Part shown: positions 17,958-27,146 of the stretch, in pieces
How the letters are laid out: every line of letters begins with the position of its first letter
Position numbering within the stretch: the first letter of the stretch is position 1
DNA from: Lautropia dentalis
GTDB lineage: Bacteria; Pseudomonadota; Gammaproteobacteria; Burkholderiales; Burkholderiaceae_E
DNA: 64,000 nucleotides
Assembly (NCBI RefSeq): GCF_003892345.1
Contig: NZ_RRUE01000002.1
Coordinates: forward strand, 939,655-1,003,654
Direction of reading: 5' to 3'
Program-made: the position numbers and the translations under genes
Notes under the pieces: model-generated
Database searches by the model: none
What the model was told of the DNA's origin: nothing
The model's input: only the letters and a program-made list of their open reading frames with translations

Positions 17958-18401
17958 ATGCCAAAGGTAGACAGGACAATGAACGACGAGGACAAAGGGG
18001 CTGCTGTGTCCGGCAACGACACCACGCCTGAACCGGACACTTCCCATCATGGGCACGGTGCGGACGGGGAGCACGACGAGTTTCTGAAAACCCCGCAGGG
18101 CGGGATGGATGCGCGCTATCTGAAGGAGCTGGAGGAATTTCTGGAGGCCGAGGCCGAGATGGCCCGTCAGGGCGTGGACCTGCTGGCCGATCCGGAATAC
18201 CGCTCGCTGCGCGAGATGTACATCGATGGCGACATCGACCGGCAGGAATTCGTGGCTCGCGTGGAGGCGCTGGCCGAGTCGCGCCCCGAGGATGAGGGGG
18301 TGAGCTTCACGGCGCTGGATGAGGCGGAGGCGGCGCTGGCGGGGGATGAGGATGAGTTGGGCGATGATGACGAGCCGTTCGGTGTAGATAATGATGTCTG
18401 A
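17958..18401 (+). CDS. Small acidic protein of unknown function
   Basis: A 147-residue, strongly acidic soluble protein that I do not recognise. The first 45 residues are disordered and polar (many D, H, G). The middle (about 52-110) is predicted helical with MDARYLKELEEFLEAEAEMARQG and EYRSLREMYIDGDIDRQEFVARV. The tail is almost all D/E/G. Base composition matches the host rather than the ATPase gene 12 bp downstream. It starts 72 bp after ppx on the same strand. A second ATG seven codons in, preceded by AGGACA, is an equally good start. Confidence 0.6.
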   Translation: MPKVDRTMNDEDKGAAVSGNDTTPEPDTSHHGHGADGEHDEFLKTPQGGMDARYLKELEEFLEAEAEMARQGVDLLADPEYRSLREMYIDGDIDRQEFVARVEALAESRPEDEGVSFTALDEAEAALAGDEDELGDDDEPFGVDNDV

Positions 18402-18413
18402 AGGAGTCCTTTC

Positions 18414-19577
18414 ATGCAGATAAACCGCTTGATTCTGAAGAATTGGCGCAATTTCAAGGCTTTTGATGCTCGATTTCAGGATGTGAGTTATCTGTTGGGG
18501 CCGAATGCATCGGGGAAGTCGAATTTGCTGGATGTATTCAGGTTTCTGCGCGATATCAGCAAACCAAAGGGGGGCGGGCTGCAGAGTGCGGTGGATGACA
18601 GGGGTGGTATCGTAAAAGTCAGGTGCCTGCATGCACGTAACGATACTGAGGTGTTGATTGATGTTCACCTTTCCGATGATGGCGATGATGGCGATGAAGG
18701 GGGGGGGTCATGGAGATACGTCCTTGGTTTCAAGCCAGAGGGGAAGGGGGCTCAGCGGATTCTTGTTTCGAGGGAACAGGTCTGGGAGGGTGAGCAGAGG
18801 ATAATCAATCGCCCCGACGATGACGATGTCAGGGATCGTGCCCTTTTGACTCAAACCAGGCTCGAGCAGATCGCGGCCAATGCACGGTTCAGGAAGCTGG
18901 CGGAGTTTTTTGGAAATATCACTTATCTTCATCTGGTCCCCCAATTGTTGAAATTTTCGGAACAGATTGGAGGGAATCGACTCGAAAACGATCCTTTTGG
19001 TCAGGGGTTTCTGGACCGTATTGCAAGGACTCCGGAAAAAACGCGTGATGCACGCCTTCGGAAAATCGGCGAGGCGCTGTCCTTGGCGGTTCCACATTTC
19101 AAGGACTTGCGTTTCGTGAGGGACGAGGTTGGGCGTCCTCACCTTGAGGCAATGTATCAGCATCACAGGCCGAAGGCCGGGTGGCAGACGGAGGAGCAGT
19201 TTTCCGACGGCACGTTGCGCCTGATAGGTATTTTGTGGTCATTGCTTGAAGGAAGTTCCATGCTGTTGATGGAGGAGCCCGAGATTTCTCTGAATAATGA
19301 GGTGGTCAGGCAGATTCCTGTGATCATTGATCGCTTGCAGCGGGGTCGAAAGCGAAAACGTCAGGTTGTGATCAGCACTCATAGCGAGGCGATGCTGGAC
19401 AACAAGGGTATTGATGGACGTGGGGTGATTCTTCTGGTTCCCGCAAGCGAGGGGTCAGGAGCCAGGGGGCTGACGGATGACGAGCTTCAGATGCTTGTGG
19501 ATGGGCTTTCTGTCGCAGAAACAATTCTTCCGATGACGCGGCCAGGGCGTGTGGAGCAATTGGGATTGTGGAAGTGA
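18414..19577 (+). CDS. AAA/ABC-type ATPase, first gene of a putative ATPase-TOPRIM defence pair
   Basis: A 387-residue SMC/OLD-like ATPase. Walker A is GPNASGKSN (29-37), the signature-like segment is EQFSDGTLRLIGILWSLLEG, Walker B is SSMLLMEEPEISLN, and the switch histidine is in VISTHSEAMLD. The N terminus MQINRLILKNWRNFKAF is the standard beta-strand start of this family. It overlaps the next gene by 10 bp. The gene is visibly AT-richer with different codon use from its neighbours, which suggests recent transfer. Such ATPases energise or gate a nuclease partner in OLD, AbiL, PARIS and Septu-like systems; which of these is closest is not settled here. Confidence 0.85.
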   Translation: MQINRLILKNWRNFKAFDARFQDVSYLLGPNASGKSNLLDVFRFLRDISKPKGGGLQSAVDDRGGIVKVRCLHARNDTEVLIDVHLSDDGDDGDEGGGSWRYVLGFKPEGKGAQRILVSREQVWEGEQRIINRPDDDDVRDRALLTQTRLEQIAANARFRKLAEFFGNITYLHLVPQLLKFSEQIGGNRLENDPFGQGFLDRIARTPEKTRDARLRKIGEALSLAVPHFKDLRFVRDEVGRPHLEAMYQHHRPKAGWQTEEQFSDGTLRLIGILWSLLEGSSMLLMEEPEISLNNEVVRQIPVIIDRLQRGRKRKRQVVISTHSEAMLDNKGIDGRGVILLVPASEGSGARGLTDDELQMLVDGLSVAETILPMTRPGRVEQLGLWK

Positions 19578-20167
19578 GGGGTATTGTGCTGGCAACCGAG
19601 GATGAACTCAGTGAGGCCATTGGTTGCCGCCTGATCGAGGATAGTCACTTTGCCGGCGCTTCTTTGCGAAAATTGAGGCGTGACGGTGCCGGGTACTTGT
19701 ACAGTGGTATGGATAAATGGCGACAGGTGGCTGCCCGGCAGCCGGTTTTGATTATTACCGATCTCGATGATCGCCATTGTCCTTTGGCTCTTTTGAATGA
19801 TTGGCGCGGTGTACGTGGTGCCCTTCCTGATAACCTGCTGCTCCGTGTTGCGGTTCGCGAGATAGAATCCTGGGTTATGGCGGATCATGAAGGCATGCGG
19901 AGTCTCATTGGCAATAAGGGAAAGCTTCCTCCCGACCCCGACTCGCTTCCGGATCCCAAGAGCCATCTGCTCAAGTTGGCAGAATATGCTCCCCGCGCCA
20001 TCAGGGTTGACCTCGTGATCAAGAAGGGAGCCAAGGCAAGCCAGGGCTTGGGATACAACACGCGCCTGACGGAGTGGGTGAGGACAGTGTGGTCACCCGA
20101 ACGGGCTGCAGAGCGCTCTCCCAGTCTGGCACGCGCGCGCCGAGCACTGGCCCAATTAGGGAAGTGA
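19568..20167 (+). CDS. TOPRIM-like small protein paired with the ATPase
   Basis: A 199-residue protein starting at GTG inside the end of the ATPase gene. I see a TOPRIM-like order of acidic residues: an N-terminal glutamate in LATEDELSEAIG (about 9-19), then VLIITDLDDRHCP with D65-x-D67, then RVAVREIESWVMAD (93-106). This resembles RloB/DUF4276-type TOPRIM proteins, which act as metal-dependent nucleases with an ATPase partner. I infer a nuclease role; no homology search was possible. Codon use is AT-rich like its partner. A GTG two codons later is an alternative start. Confidence 0.68.
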   Translation: MEVRGIVLATEDELSEAIGCRLIEDSHFAGASLRKLRRDGAGYLYSGMDKWRQVAARQPVLIITDLDDRHCPLALLNDWRGVRGALPDNLLLRVAVREIESWVMADHEGMRSLIGNKGKLPPDPDSLPDPKSHLLKLAEYAPRAIRVDLVIKKGAKASQGLGYNTRLTEWVRTVWSPERAAERSPSLARARRALAQLGK

Positions 20168-20281
20168 CGGCATCGGCAGTGCCGGCCGCCTGTTGATGAC
20201 CTGCGCGTTCATCGGGTATAACAGGCATTCACCATAAGGGACGGTCTGACACCGGCGTGGTCGGCTGGGGAGGAGGCGATC

Positions 20282-20998
20282 TTGAAGCAGGAGATTCCAA
20301 AGAAATCTGTCGGTGTGGCTGCGCAATCCTGCCGCGCCAGTGTCCTCGGCGTCTTCGCCGGCGGCCTGACCGTCATCGGCGAGACTGGACACCTGACGGG
20401 CATGTGCAAGCGCCGGCAGGTGGGAGCGGTTGCGGTGGGAATCGAGGGGCTGGCTGGTGACCAGATCGCCGATCTGCGTTTTCATGGCGGCCCCGACAAG
20501 GCGGTGCACCTCTATGCCGTCGAGCATTATGCGCAGTTGTGCGAGACCTTTCCGGCACCGGATGAGGCGTTTGGCTGTGGCAGTTTTGGCGAGAACCTGT
20601 CGCTGCAGGGGCTGCCGGATGACGAGGTCTGCATTGGCGATGTGTACACAGTCGGCTCGGTGGTGCTGCAGCTGAGCCAGCCGCGCAGCCCATGCTGGAA
20701 GCTCAATGCCCGCTTCGGGGTGCCGACGCTGTCGCGCTACATTCAGGACGAACGCATGACGGGCTGGTATGCGCGGGTGATGGAACCGGGGGTGGTGGCC
20801 GAAGGGGATGTGCTGGCGCTGGCCGAGCGGCAGTCAGATGCCTGTACGGTGGCGGAATTCTGGGATCGGGTGCTTGGCCGTGAGCCGGATGTCGATGCGT
20901 TGCAGGCGCTGGCCGAGTCGGCAGGGCTGGCCGTTGACTGGCGCCGGCGGTTGATGCAGCGGGTGCAGTGGTTGCGGGAGCACGCCAGTTGCCCGTGA
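20282..20998 (+). CDS. yiiM: MOSC domain protein (YiiM-like)
   Basis: A 238-residue cytosolic MOSC protein. YiiM-type proteins reduce N-hydroxylated bases such as 6-N-hydroxylaminopurine with a molybdenum cofactor. The core is GIEGLAGDQIADLRFHGGPDKAVHLYAVEHY, followed by FGENLSLQGL and the cofactor cysteine in QPRSPCWKLNARFG. The start is a TTG, which I accept because an ideal GGAGGAGG lies five bases before it; no ATG precedes the domain. It stands alone between the ATPase/TOPRIM pair and the permease. Confidence 0.82.
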   Translation: MKQEIPKKSVGVAAQSCRASVLGVFAGGLTVIGETGHLTGMCKRRQVGAVAVGIEGLAGDQIADLRFHGGPDKAVHLYAVEHYAQLCETFPAPDEAFGCGSFGENLSLQGLPDDEVCIGDVYTVGSVVLQLSQPRSPCWKLNARFGVPTLSRYIQDERMTGWYARVMEPGVVAEGDVLALAERQSDACTVAEFWDRVLGREPDVDALQALAESAGLAVDWRRRLMQRVQWLREHASCP

Positions 20999-21161
20999 AG
21001 GGAGCCTCCGGGATGGCCTCATCTGGGTGATAGTCTGCGAGGAAATCCTGGCTTTACCGGGTCCGGGCTGCTGGCAGTCGGCTGTCATGATACGCTCCGG
21101 TCAAGGGCGGGGTTTGGTGGGAAGGACCAGCAGCCAGATAACAGAATAACCAGGAGACACC

Positions 21162-22559
21162 ATGAACACACTGCTCAGCGGTCTGCCCATTCTTGCGGTG
21201 GTGGTTTCGCTGCTGGCGGGCATCAGTGCCCTGCGTGCGGCCTGGCTGGGGCTGGCAGCGACCCTGCTGGCGGTTGTGCTGGCGTTCCCCGTGGCGTCGT
21301 CTTCCATCTGGCCGGCGGTGGTGCGCTGGACGCCCATCGTGCTGGAGGTGCTGCTGATCATCGGCGGCGGCCTGTGGATGTCACAGGTGCTGCAGCATTC
21401 GGGCGCACAGGCGGATCTGGCGCGCTGGATCCGTGATCGTGCCGGACCGGGCATCGGCACGGTACTGCTGATCGTGCACGGCATCACGCCGTTTGCCGAA
21501 TCGATGACGGGCTTCGGGATCGGCATCACCATCGGCATCCCGCTGCTCGCCCATGCGGGCCTGCCGCCCCGCAAGGTTGCCCTGATCGGGCTTCTGGGGC
21601 TCTCCACCGTGCCCTGGGGGTCCATGGGGCCCGGTACCCTGATCGGGGCCAACATGGCCGGGCTCTCCTTTTACGATCTGGGCATGGGGTCGGCCCATTA
21701 CAGCGTGCTGCCCTTCGTGGTGACCGGTGTGGTGGCCGCCTGGCTGGCCGCGGCGCCGCATGAACGCATCCGGGCGTGGCTGCTCGGCACGGCATCCGGG
21801 CTTCTGCTGTGGGCCGTCATCTACGTGTCCAACTGGCTGTTTGGCACGGCGCCGGCGGGGGCGCTGGGTGCGTCGCTCGTCACCGCGCTCTATCTGGGGA
21901 TCGGGGGGCGTGGCCGGGGCGAGCTTTCTCCGTCCGCTCGACGCTGTCTGATCACCTATGCCCTGTTGCTGGGCGGGGTGCTGGCTGCCACCCTGTGCAT
22001 CAGGGTGCTCGGCCTGCCGCCCGCGTGGCGCTATGTGGCCTCGCCGGCCTTGTGGCTGTTCGTGGCAACCCTCTGGTTCACGGGTGGCCGGCTGGACGCC
22101 CAGCCCCGGCTCAGTGCCTGGCATTCATGGCAGCGGGTGGCGCCGGTCACCGGGCTGTTCATTCTGGTGGGGATTGTGATGGCCGTTTCCGGCATGGCTG
22201 CCTGGCTGGCGCATGCCCTGGCTGAAGGGGGGCGCATCTATCTCGGCATCGGCCCATTCGTGGGGGCCGTCAGCGGTTTCATCACGGGTTCGACCTCGGG
22301 GGCCAATGCCATGCTGGCCACCACCCAGGCGGAGATCGCCCGGGCGCTGGGTGTGGATGTGCTGGCCTTTATGTCCATCCACAATGTGGCGGCTGCCTTT
22401 TTGCTGATGGCTTCGCCAAGCAAGGTGGAGCTGGCGGTGCAGCTGGCGCCGCCGGGGGCGGTGCCGGAGCTGCGATGGGTGCAGGTGAGTGTGCTGGCTG
22501 TTGGGCTGGTGGTGGTGTCGGGGCTGGCTGTGTGCGGCATGTTGTTGTGGGCGGCGTGA
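21162..22559 (+). CDS. L-lactate permease family (LctP-like) transporter
   Basis: A 465-residue inner-membrane protein with about 12-13 helices. It matches the lactate permease family: VVVSLLAGISALRAAWLGLAATL, the diagnostic HGITPFAESMTGFGIGITIGIPLL, GLSTVPWGSMGPGTLIGANMAG and FITGSTSGANAMLATTQAEIA. It is shorter than classical LctP/LldP (about 550 residues), so the substrate may be a different short carboxylate. AGGAGACACC precedes the ATG. It is monocistronic, with a dispersed-repeat copy immediately after the stop. Confidence 0.83.
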   Translation: MNTLLSGLPILAVVVSLLAGISALRAAWLGLAATLLAVVLAFPVASSSIWPAVVRWTPIVLEVLLIIGGGLWMSQVLQHSGAQADLARWIRDRAGPGIGTVLLIVHGITPFAESMTGFGIGITIGIPLLAHAGLPPRKVALIGLLGLSTVPWGSMGPGTLIGANMAGLSFYDLGMGSAHYSVLPFVVTGVVAAWLAAAPHERIRAWLLGTASGLLLWAVIYVSNWLFGTAPAGALGASLVTALYLGIGGRGRGELSPSARRCLITYALLLGGVLAATLCIRVLGLPPAWRYVASPALWLFVATLWFTGGRLDAQPRLSAWHSWQRVAPVTGLFILVGIVMAVSGMAAWLAHALAEGGRIYLGIGPFVGAVSGFITGSTSGANAMLATTQAEIARALGVDVLAFMSIHNVAAAFLLMASPSKVELAVQLAPPGAVPELRWVQVSVLAVGLVVVSGLAVCGMLLWAA

Positions 22560-22601
22560 GTGTGTCATGGACTCATTCATCCTTGCGCTGGCTCCAGCCG
22601 T
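22559..22601 (+). repeat. Dispersed intergenic repeat, copy 3
   Basis: GTGTGTCATGGACTCATTCA continues to TGCGCTGGCTCC. It starts at the stop codon of the lactate-type permease and marks the left border of the AT-richer arsenic island. Confidence 0.75.
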
Positions 22602-22854
22602 ATACTGACAGGGTGCCATGCGTGGGCATGCAATGCCTGTAATGACTCAGCGGAACCTTCACGGTTCAGGCCACCAAAGCGTAAACTTTGGCGGTGGTCT
22701 TCATGTGAAGTGCCCGACGTGGGGACTGCGGGCTGTAGAACCGTATCCATTCATCTGGCACACGGTGTCGCGCCAGTGATCAGCCCCTTCGACGGGCGCA
22801 TCCTTTCACGGCCTCGCTGCAGAAAAGGTCATGAACGCAAACCAGGAGCATCTG
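22602..22854. other. Intergenic gap after the arsenic operon
   Basis: About 250 bp with no credible gene. A hairpin CCACCAAAG-CGTAAA-CTTTGGCGGTGG (22671-22697, three-base bulge) lies about 160 bases past the end of aqpS and could end the leftward ars transcript; it has no U-run. A smaller hairpin GAACC-TTCAC-GGTTC lies at about 22653-22667. Confidence 0.45.
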
Positions 22855-23538
22855 TCAGGCCGGTTCATGCTGGTGCCCGTCGATGTCATGAAAAAGCCAG
22901 CAGGCGAGCCACAAGGCCAGCAGGGCACCCCCAAAATCTGCGACCATGAAGGCGGGCACATCACGCAACCGTATTCCAGAGAAGGTATCGGTAAATGCCC
23001 GGGCAAGTACAACAGCAGGGTTGGCGAAAGAAGTGGATGCTGTAAACCAGTAGGCAGCGGATATATAGCCGCCCACCAGCATCGGAACCGCATCGGCCTT
23101 GACACGCAGCCCGGCAAGAATCGTAAAAACGAGCCCAAAAGTTGCGACGACCTCTGAAATCCACTGTGACGGCCTGGCCCGGACCTTGTCTGAAAGCTGC
23201 GACAACGGCATGTCGAACATGGCATGGGCAAGCCATGTTCCGAGTATGGCGCCCCCCAGCTGCATGAGTACGTACAGTGTGGCTGGCTTTACCGCAATCT
23301 CCCGGCGCAGACCAAATGCCAGAGTGACAGCAGGGTTAAAGTGCGCACCGGATATTGGCCCCATCACAGTGATGAGTACGAACAGAATGGCACCCGTGGG
23401 CAGCGTGTTACAAAGCAGCGCAACGGCAGGATCTGTACTCAGCCGATCAGCCATGATGCCAGACCCAACGACCGTGGCAAGAAGAATACAGCTACCCAGT
23501 GCTTCTGCCGCCATGCGGCGATAGAGACAGTCGTTCAT
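22855..23538 (-). CDS. aqpS: MIP-family channel, AqpS-like
   Basis: A 227-residue aquaporin/aquaglyceroporin with six membrane helices. Both NPA boxes are present: SGAHFNPAVTLAFG and SFANPAVVLARAF. Such channels in ars operons (AqpS) pass trivalent arsenicals, and in Sinorhizobium AqpS allows As(III) to leave the cell down its gradient. It is the last gene of the operon, 27 bp after arsM, so a role in efflux of As(III) or methylated arsenic is inferred from context. GGGGGAG precedes the ATG. Water or glycerol transport is the alternative. Confidence 0.85.
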   Translation of the reverse strand: MNDCLYRRMAAEALGSCILLATVVGSGIMADRLSTDPAVALLCNTLPTGAILFVLITVMGPISGAHFNPAVTLAFGLRREIAVKPATLYVLMQLGGAILGTWLAHAMFDMPLSQLSDKVRARPSQWISEVVATFGLVFTILAGLRVKADAVPMLVGGYISAAYWFTASTSFANPAVVLARAFTDTFSGIRLRDVPAFMVADFGGALLALWLACWLFHDIDGHQHEPA

Positions 23539-23565
23539 TTGTCATTCTCCCCCATTGTATAAATG

Positions 23566-24642
23566 TCACCCACAGCAGGAAGACCTGCCCACGGGAACCC
23601 GAGAGTCATCGGAGGCAGGATTCGGGTCAGCACAGTCCTCAAAACGCCCGAGATGGCGAGATCTGTCACCGAAGACCCGAAAGTGTTTCGCATAACGGGT
23701 GTCTGCGAGCATCATGGCAGTATTGCCACACACCAGCTTTGCCCTGCCGGTTTCGAACATGTGACCGTCATCAAGCATGAACTCCTGTTCATGCCCATCC
23801 ATGGTGCCAAGATAGACGGCAGCCTGACCGTAATCCTCGCACTTGTCTTCCAGGGGGAGCTTGAAAACCCGGTAAAGACGGGATTCGAGTTGTGCGCGCC
23901 CAATACTTCTGCGAAACTCCTCGTTTCGGACAATCTTGCGGTAACTCCGTACGGCGCGTACTTCGCGGACACCGAGATCTCGCATCATGGAATGAAAGTC
24001 TCCGGAGTACATCACATCTCCGATACATTCAGCGACAAGGACGGGGTCGTCTCGCAAGGATGGGTCAAGCCGCCGATCTGAAAAGATATCCGAAAAATAC
24101 AGCTCACCACCGGGTCTCAGAACACGCAGAATTTCCTTGAGAACCCGTTCCTTCGCCGTCGAAAGATTGATGGCACAGTTTGACACAACAACGTCAACGC
24201 TATTGTCCTCAATTCCCGCAGTCGCCAGGTCCTCCATAGTTCCGACCAAAAATTCGACATTGGGTCTGTCGTAACCAAAAACCTGCATGTGCCAGTCTGT
24301 CATTCTTTTGGCAAAGGTGATGGGTTCCTGTGTTGCGTCGATCCCGATGACGCTCCCTGATTGACCTACAAGCTGCGAAAGCGAAAAAACATCTCGTCCG
24401 GAACCGCAGCCAATATCAAGAACACGTGCACCCTCCAGTGCAGGCGGCACCAGAATGCCGCAGCCGTACGAACGTGACAGGACCTCCGGATGCAGCTTGG
24501 CGTATACATCTGCCTCTCTGTGTGAAGTTGTCTCCTCGATGGTACATACGTTGGATTTAAGGTCATTCGATGTAGACAACGATTTTCCGTAATAGTTTGT
24601 CATGTCATCGACTCTGGACTGGATGCTATTGAAGGATGGCAT
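23566..24642 (-). CDS. arsM: Arsenite S-adenosylmethionine methyltransferase
   Basis: A 358-residue ArsM, which adds methyl groups from SAM to As(III). The SAM motif is VLDIGCGSGRD (74-84). Cysteines C33, C61, C156 (SNCAINLS) and C206 (VAECIGD) fall at the spacing of the four conserved cysteines of algal and bacterial ArsM that bind As(III). The C-terminal part CEDYGQAAVYLGT and CGNTAMMLADTRYAKHF is also family-typical. The chain ends in a Cys-Cys-Gly tail. AGGAGG six bases before the ATG fixes the start at 24642, 31 codons inside the longest open frame. It lies between the ABC exporter and aqpS in one leftward operon. Confidence 0.95.
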   Translation of the reverse strand: MPSFNSIQSRVDDMTNYYGKSLSTSNDLKSNVCTIEETTSHREADVYAKLHPEVLSRSYGCGILVPPALEGARVLDIGCGSGRDVFSLSQLVGQSGSVIGIDATQEPITFAKRMTDWHMQVFGYDRPNVEFLVGTMEDLATAGIEDNSVDVVVSNCAINLSTAKERVLKEILRVLRPGGELYFSDIFSDRRLDPSLRDDPVLVAECIGDVMYSGDFHSMMRDLGVREVRAVRSYRKIVRNEEFRRSIGRAQLESRLYRVFKLPLEDKCEDYGQAAVYLGTMDGHEQEFMLDDGHMFETGRAKLVCGNTAMMLADTRYAKHFRVFGDRSRHLGRFEDCADPNPASDDSRVPVGRSSCCG

Positions 24643-24763
24643 GATTTCCTCCTCTTGTGAACGATTTGCTTCAATGCAGAGCCTTGGTTGCCTGCTGCAA
24701 GGCTCCTGCCTATGGAAACGGGTGCCGCCATCCATGAAATGACGACACCTCGCGTTTTATCAG

Positions 24764-26500
24764 TCAACGATGAACGGCACTGACGCTTCCGTCTTCAACC
24801 CTGACGAGTTCATCCGCATCTGCAACGTTGCTCATGTCGTGCGTCACGATGATCACTGCCGTACCTTGCTCCCTGGCCAACGCATATACGCGTTCCATGA
24901 CCTGGCGCCCGGTCTTCTCATCGAGTGCGGAAGTGGGTTCGTCCAGTACGAGTACGGAGGGCTTGCGCAGCAACGCGCGTGCCAGGGCCACACGCTGCCT
25001 CTGCCCTCCCGAGATGCTTCCTCCCCGTTCGCCAACCGTTCTGTCAAGATCGTGAGGCCCGGACAGCAACTCGTCAGAGATTTCCGCAGCCCTTGCTGCC
25101 GCCATGATGTCATCGTCCCGGGCATCATCAAGGCCATAGGCAATGTTGTTACGCAAACTGTCGTGAAACAGGATCGTGTCCTGCGGAACGATGGCAAGAC
25201 GCTGGCGATAGCTCGCAACGTCGATATCCGGAAGAGGCACGCCATTGATGAGGATTTGTCCTTCCTGCGGTGTATAGAGCCCGAACAGCAGTCTCAGGAG
25301 CGTGGATTTTCCTGCCCCGGTCGTGCCAACGACTCCCAGCACCTTGCCGGGCTCAATCCTCAGATTGACATGTGACAGAATCTGCTTGCCTTCTTCGCCA
25401 AAACCGAATGAAACATTCTCAAAAACGATGGGAAGAACTGGGCCGACATTTGAAGCCGGACGGCCATGCGCACTGGAAGGTGGCTTCTCGCCTGTCTCAT
25501 CAGGTAGCTTGGAATCCACCATCTCGAACATGCCGCTCAGGTCAGTGAGCGAAAAACGTATCTGCCGGTAGACGAAACCCAGCATGCCCAGCGGTGTGAA
25601 CACTTGCAGCAGGTAGATGTTGACCATCGAGAACTGGCCTATCGTGCTTGACCCGTCAAGTACGCCCATCCCCACTGTCAGCAACTCGACCAGAAGAACC
25701 AAGGCAATGATGGCCGCCTGTCCCATGTTGACCAAAGCCAACCCGCGTGCGCTCACCACCGAGGCATCTTCATACTGCCTCAGTGCATGCGCATACCGCT
25801 GCACTTCATGGTGCTCTGCCGAATGCAGCTTGATGATTTCTGCGTTCATGATGGCGTCAACGGCGACGCCTTTTGCCGTATTTTCGGCCGTGTTCATGGC
25901 CTTTCGATGTGACAATCGCCATTCTGTCACCCACACCGTGAACAACACATACAGTACTGCGGATCCCACAATGACAAGCGCGTGCCAGGGCGAAAGAAAA
26001 ATGGCAATGGCCACCGACGAAACGAGTATCTCGAACATCGTCGGCAGCATGTTGAACAGAAGGTAGTCTGTCAGGGAGCTGACCGACCGTACACCACGAT
26101 CAACCTTCTGCTGAACCTCTCCAACCTTGTTGTTCAGAAAGAAGCTGTAGTCAACTGCCAGGATCCGGCGAAACACGTCCGTGGCAATTGCCCGGCGCGC
26201 CTGGTGCAACACACTGACAAATGCGACATCACGAAACTGAATGAGAACAACGCTGACAAGACGCCCCAACGCGTAGATTGCGATCAGCAGCAAAACCAGG
26301 TCAACGGTGTTTCCCCCTCCTTCTGAACCATGCGTGAAGTCGTCGATGATGGTTTTGTATGTGACAGGAAGTCCCGCGACGATCAATTTTGCCGTGATCA
26401 TCGCCGTCAGCGCCATCATGATGCGACGCTTCATGAGGGTGCCGTCTCGTGTCCAGAAGAAACTCATGACACGCCGCAGCACCGCAATATCCTGCTTCAT
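24764..26500 (-). CDS. Atm1/HMT1-type ABC half-exporter
   Basis: A 578-residue half-transporter with an N-terminal membrane domain (about 20-310) and a C-terminal ATPase. The membrane part has the Atm1-family wording RRAIATDVFRRILAVDYSFF, VTEWRLSHRKAMN and AIIALVLLVELLTVG. The ATPase has Walker A GTTGAGKST, signature SGGQRQR, Walker B VLVLDEPTSALD and H-loop THDMS. Atm1-type exporters carry glutathione conjugates and metal-thiol complexes; in this operon, export of As-thiol conjugates is the natural inference and would stand in for the missing ArsB/Acr3. AGGAAGC before M6 favours the start at 26500 over an ATG five codons upstream. Confidence 0.87.
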   Translation of the reverse strand: MKQDIAVLRRVMSFFWTRDGTLMKRRIMMALTAMITAKLIVAGLPVTYKTIIDDFTHGSEGGGNTVDLVLLLIAIYALGRLVSVVLIQFRDVAFVSVLHQARRAIATDVFRRILAVDYSFFLNNKVGEVQQKVDRGVRSVSSLTDYLLFNMLPTMFEILVSSVAIAIFLSPWHALVIVGSAVLYVLFTVWVTEWRLSHRKAMNTAENTAKGVAVDAIMNAEIIKLHSAEHHEVQRYAHALRQYEDASVVSARGLALVNMGQAAIIALVLLVELLTVGMGVLDGSSTIGQFSMVNIYLLQVFTPLGMLGFVYRQIRFSLTDLSGMFEMVDSKLPDETGEKPPSSAHGRPASNVGPVLPIVFENVSFGFGEEGKQILSHVNLRIEPGKVLGVVGTTGAGKSTLLRLLFGLYTPQEGQILINGVPLPDIDVASYRQRLAIVPQDTILFHDSLRNNIAYGLDDARDDDIMAAARAAEISDELLSGPHDLDRTVGERGGSISGGQRQRVALARALLRKPSVLVLDEPTSALDEKTGRQVMERVYALAREQGTAVIIVTHDMSNVADADELVRVEDGSVSAVHR

Positions 26501-26639
26501 GCTTCCTGCTCCCATACAATCAGGAAGGAATCACGCAGAGGGGCTCCCTGAAGGGGATGCCCAACAGCGTTTTGCGGGGGGCATGCGAATGTCAACCCCC
26601 GCGTAGTTACCAAAAGCCCGTGATACTGCCGCCTGTGTG

Positions 26640-27146
26640 TCAGATCACGGTACGTTGAATATCTTGATGACAGATGCAGTCCGGGCCACATCCTTCATCA
26701 ACATCCTCCTGACTGGTCGTAACAAAGAACTCCCATCGATAGCCGTCAGGGTCAGCGCACCAGAACTTGTCCTGTCGTGCATAGCAGCAGGCAACGCCAT
26801 CTTCCGTCAATATGCTGAATCCCGCCTCGCTCAGTCGGTTGAAGTTCTTTTCCAGATCATCATGCGAATCCAGCTGGATTCCAAAGTGGCCTTCTGGGAG
26901 AACGTTGTTTGGAAATTCATTGATGGCGAAGTTGATCGCCGGCTCGTGCACCTCAAACTTGGCATACCCTTTTTCCATCCTGACCGGATCTGCATCGAAA
27001 ATATGCCTATAGAAATTGGCGGATTTCCATAGATCATTCACATTTATGCTGATGTGAAGACGCTGATCTGTCGGAAAATCGACAACACTGTCCATGACGG
27101 GTGCATCCCCAGTCTGCGTCTTATCGTTTTTGACAGTCCCTTCCAT
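26640..27146 (-). CDS. arsI: ArsI/CadI-type VOC metalloenzyme 1 (C-As lyase-like)
   Basis: A 168-residue glyoxalase-fold (VOC) protein. Metal ligands line up with those of ArsI: H31 (LHISINV), H87 (EGHFGIQ) and E139 (WEFFV). The vicinal cysteine pair that binds trivalent arsenic is C120-C121 in ACCYARQDKFW. ArsI cleaves the C-As bond of MAs(III) and aromatic arsenicals with Fe(II) and O2. The tail adds CGPDCICH. GGGAG before the ATG at 27146 sets the start. It is the third of three tandem paralogues and the closest to classical ArsI in wording. Confidence 0.87.
   Translation of the reverse strand: MEGTVKNDKTQTGDAPVMDSVVDFPTDQRLHISINVNDLWKSANFYRHIFDADPVRMEKGYAKFEVHEPAINFAINEFPNNVLPEGHFGIQLDSHDDLEKNFNRLSEAGFSILTEDGVACCYARQDKFWCADPDGYRWEFFVTTSQEDVDEGCGPDCICHQDIQRTVI

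Noticed and set aside
18414-20167. Gabija or Septu system
   Set aside because: There is no UvrD-like helicase (Gabija) and the second protein lacks an HNH motif (Septu); TOPRIM-like residues fit better.
22560-22949. Rightward open frame of 129 codons at the edge of the arsenic island
   Set aside because: It overlaps the 3' end of aqpS in antisense, begins in a dispersed repeat and has no domain.
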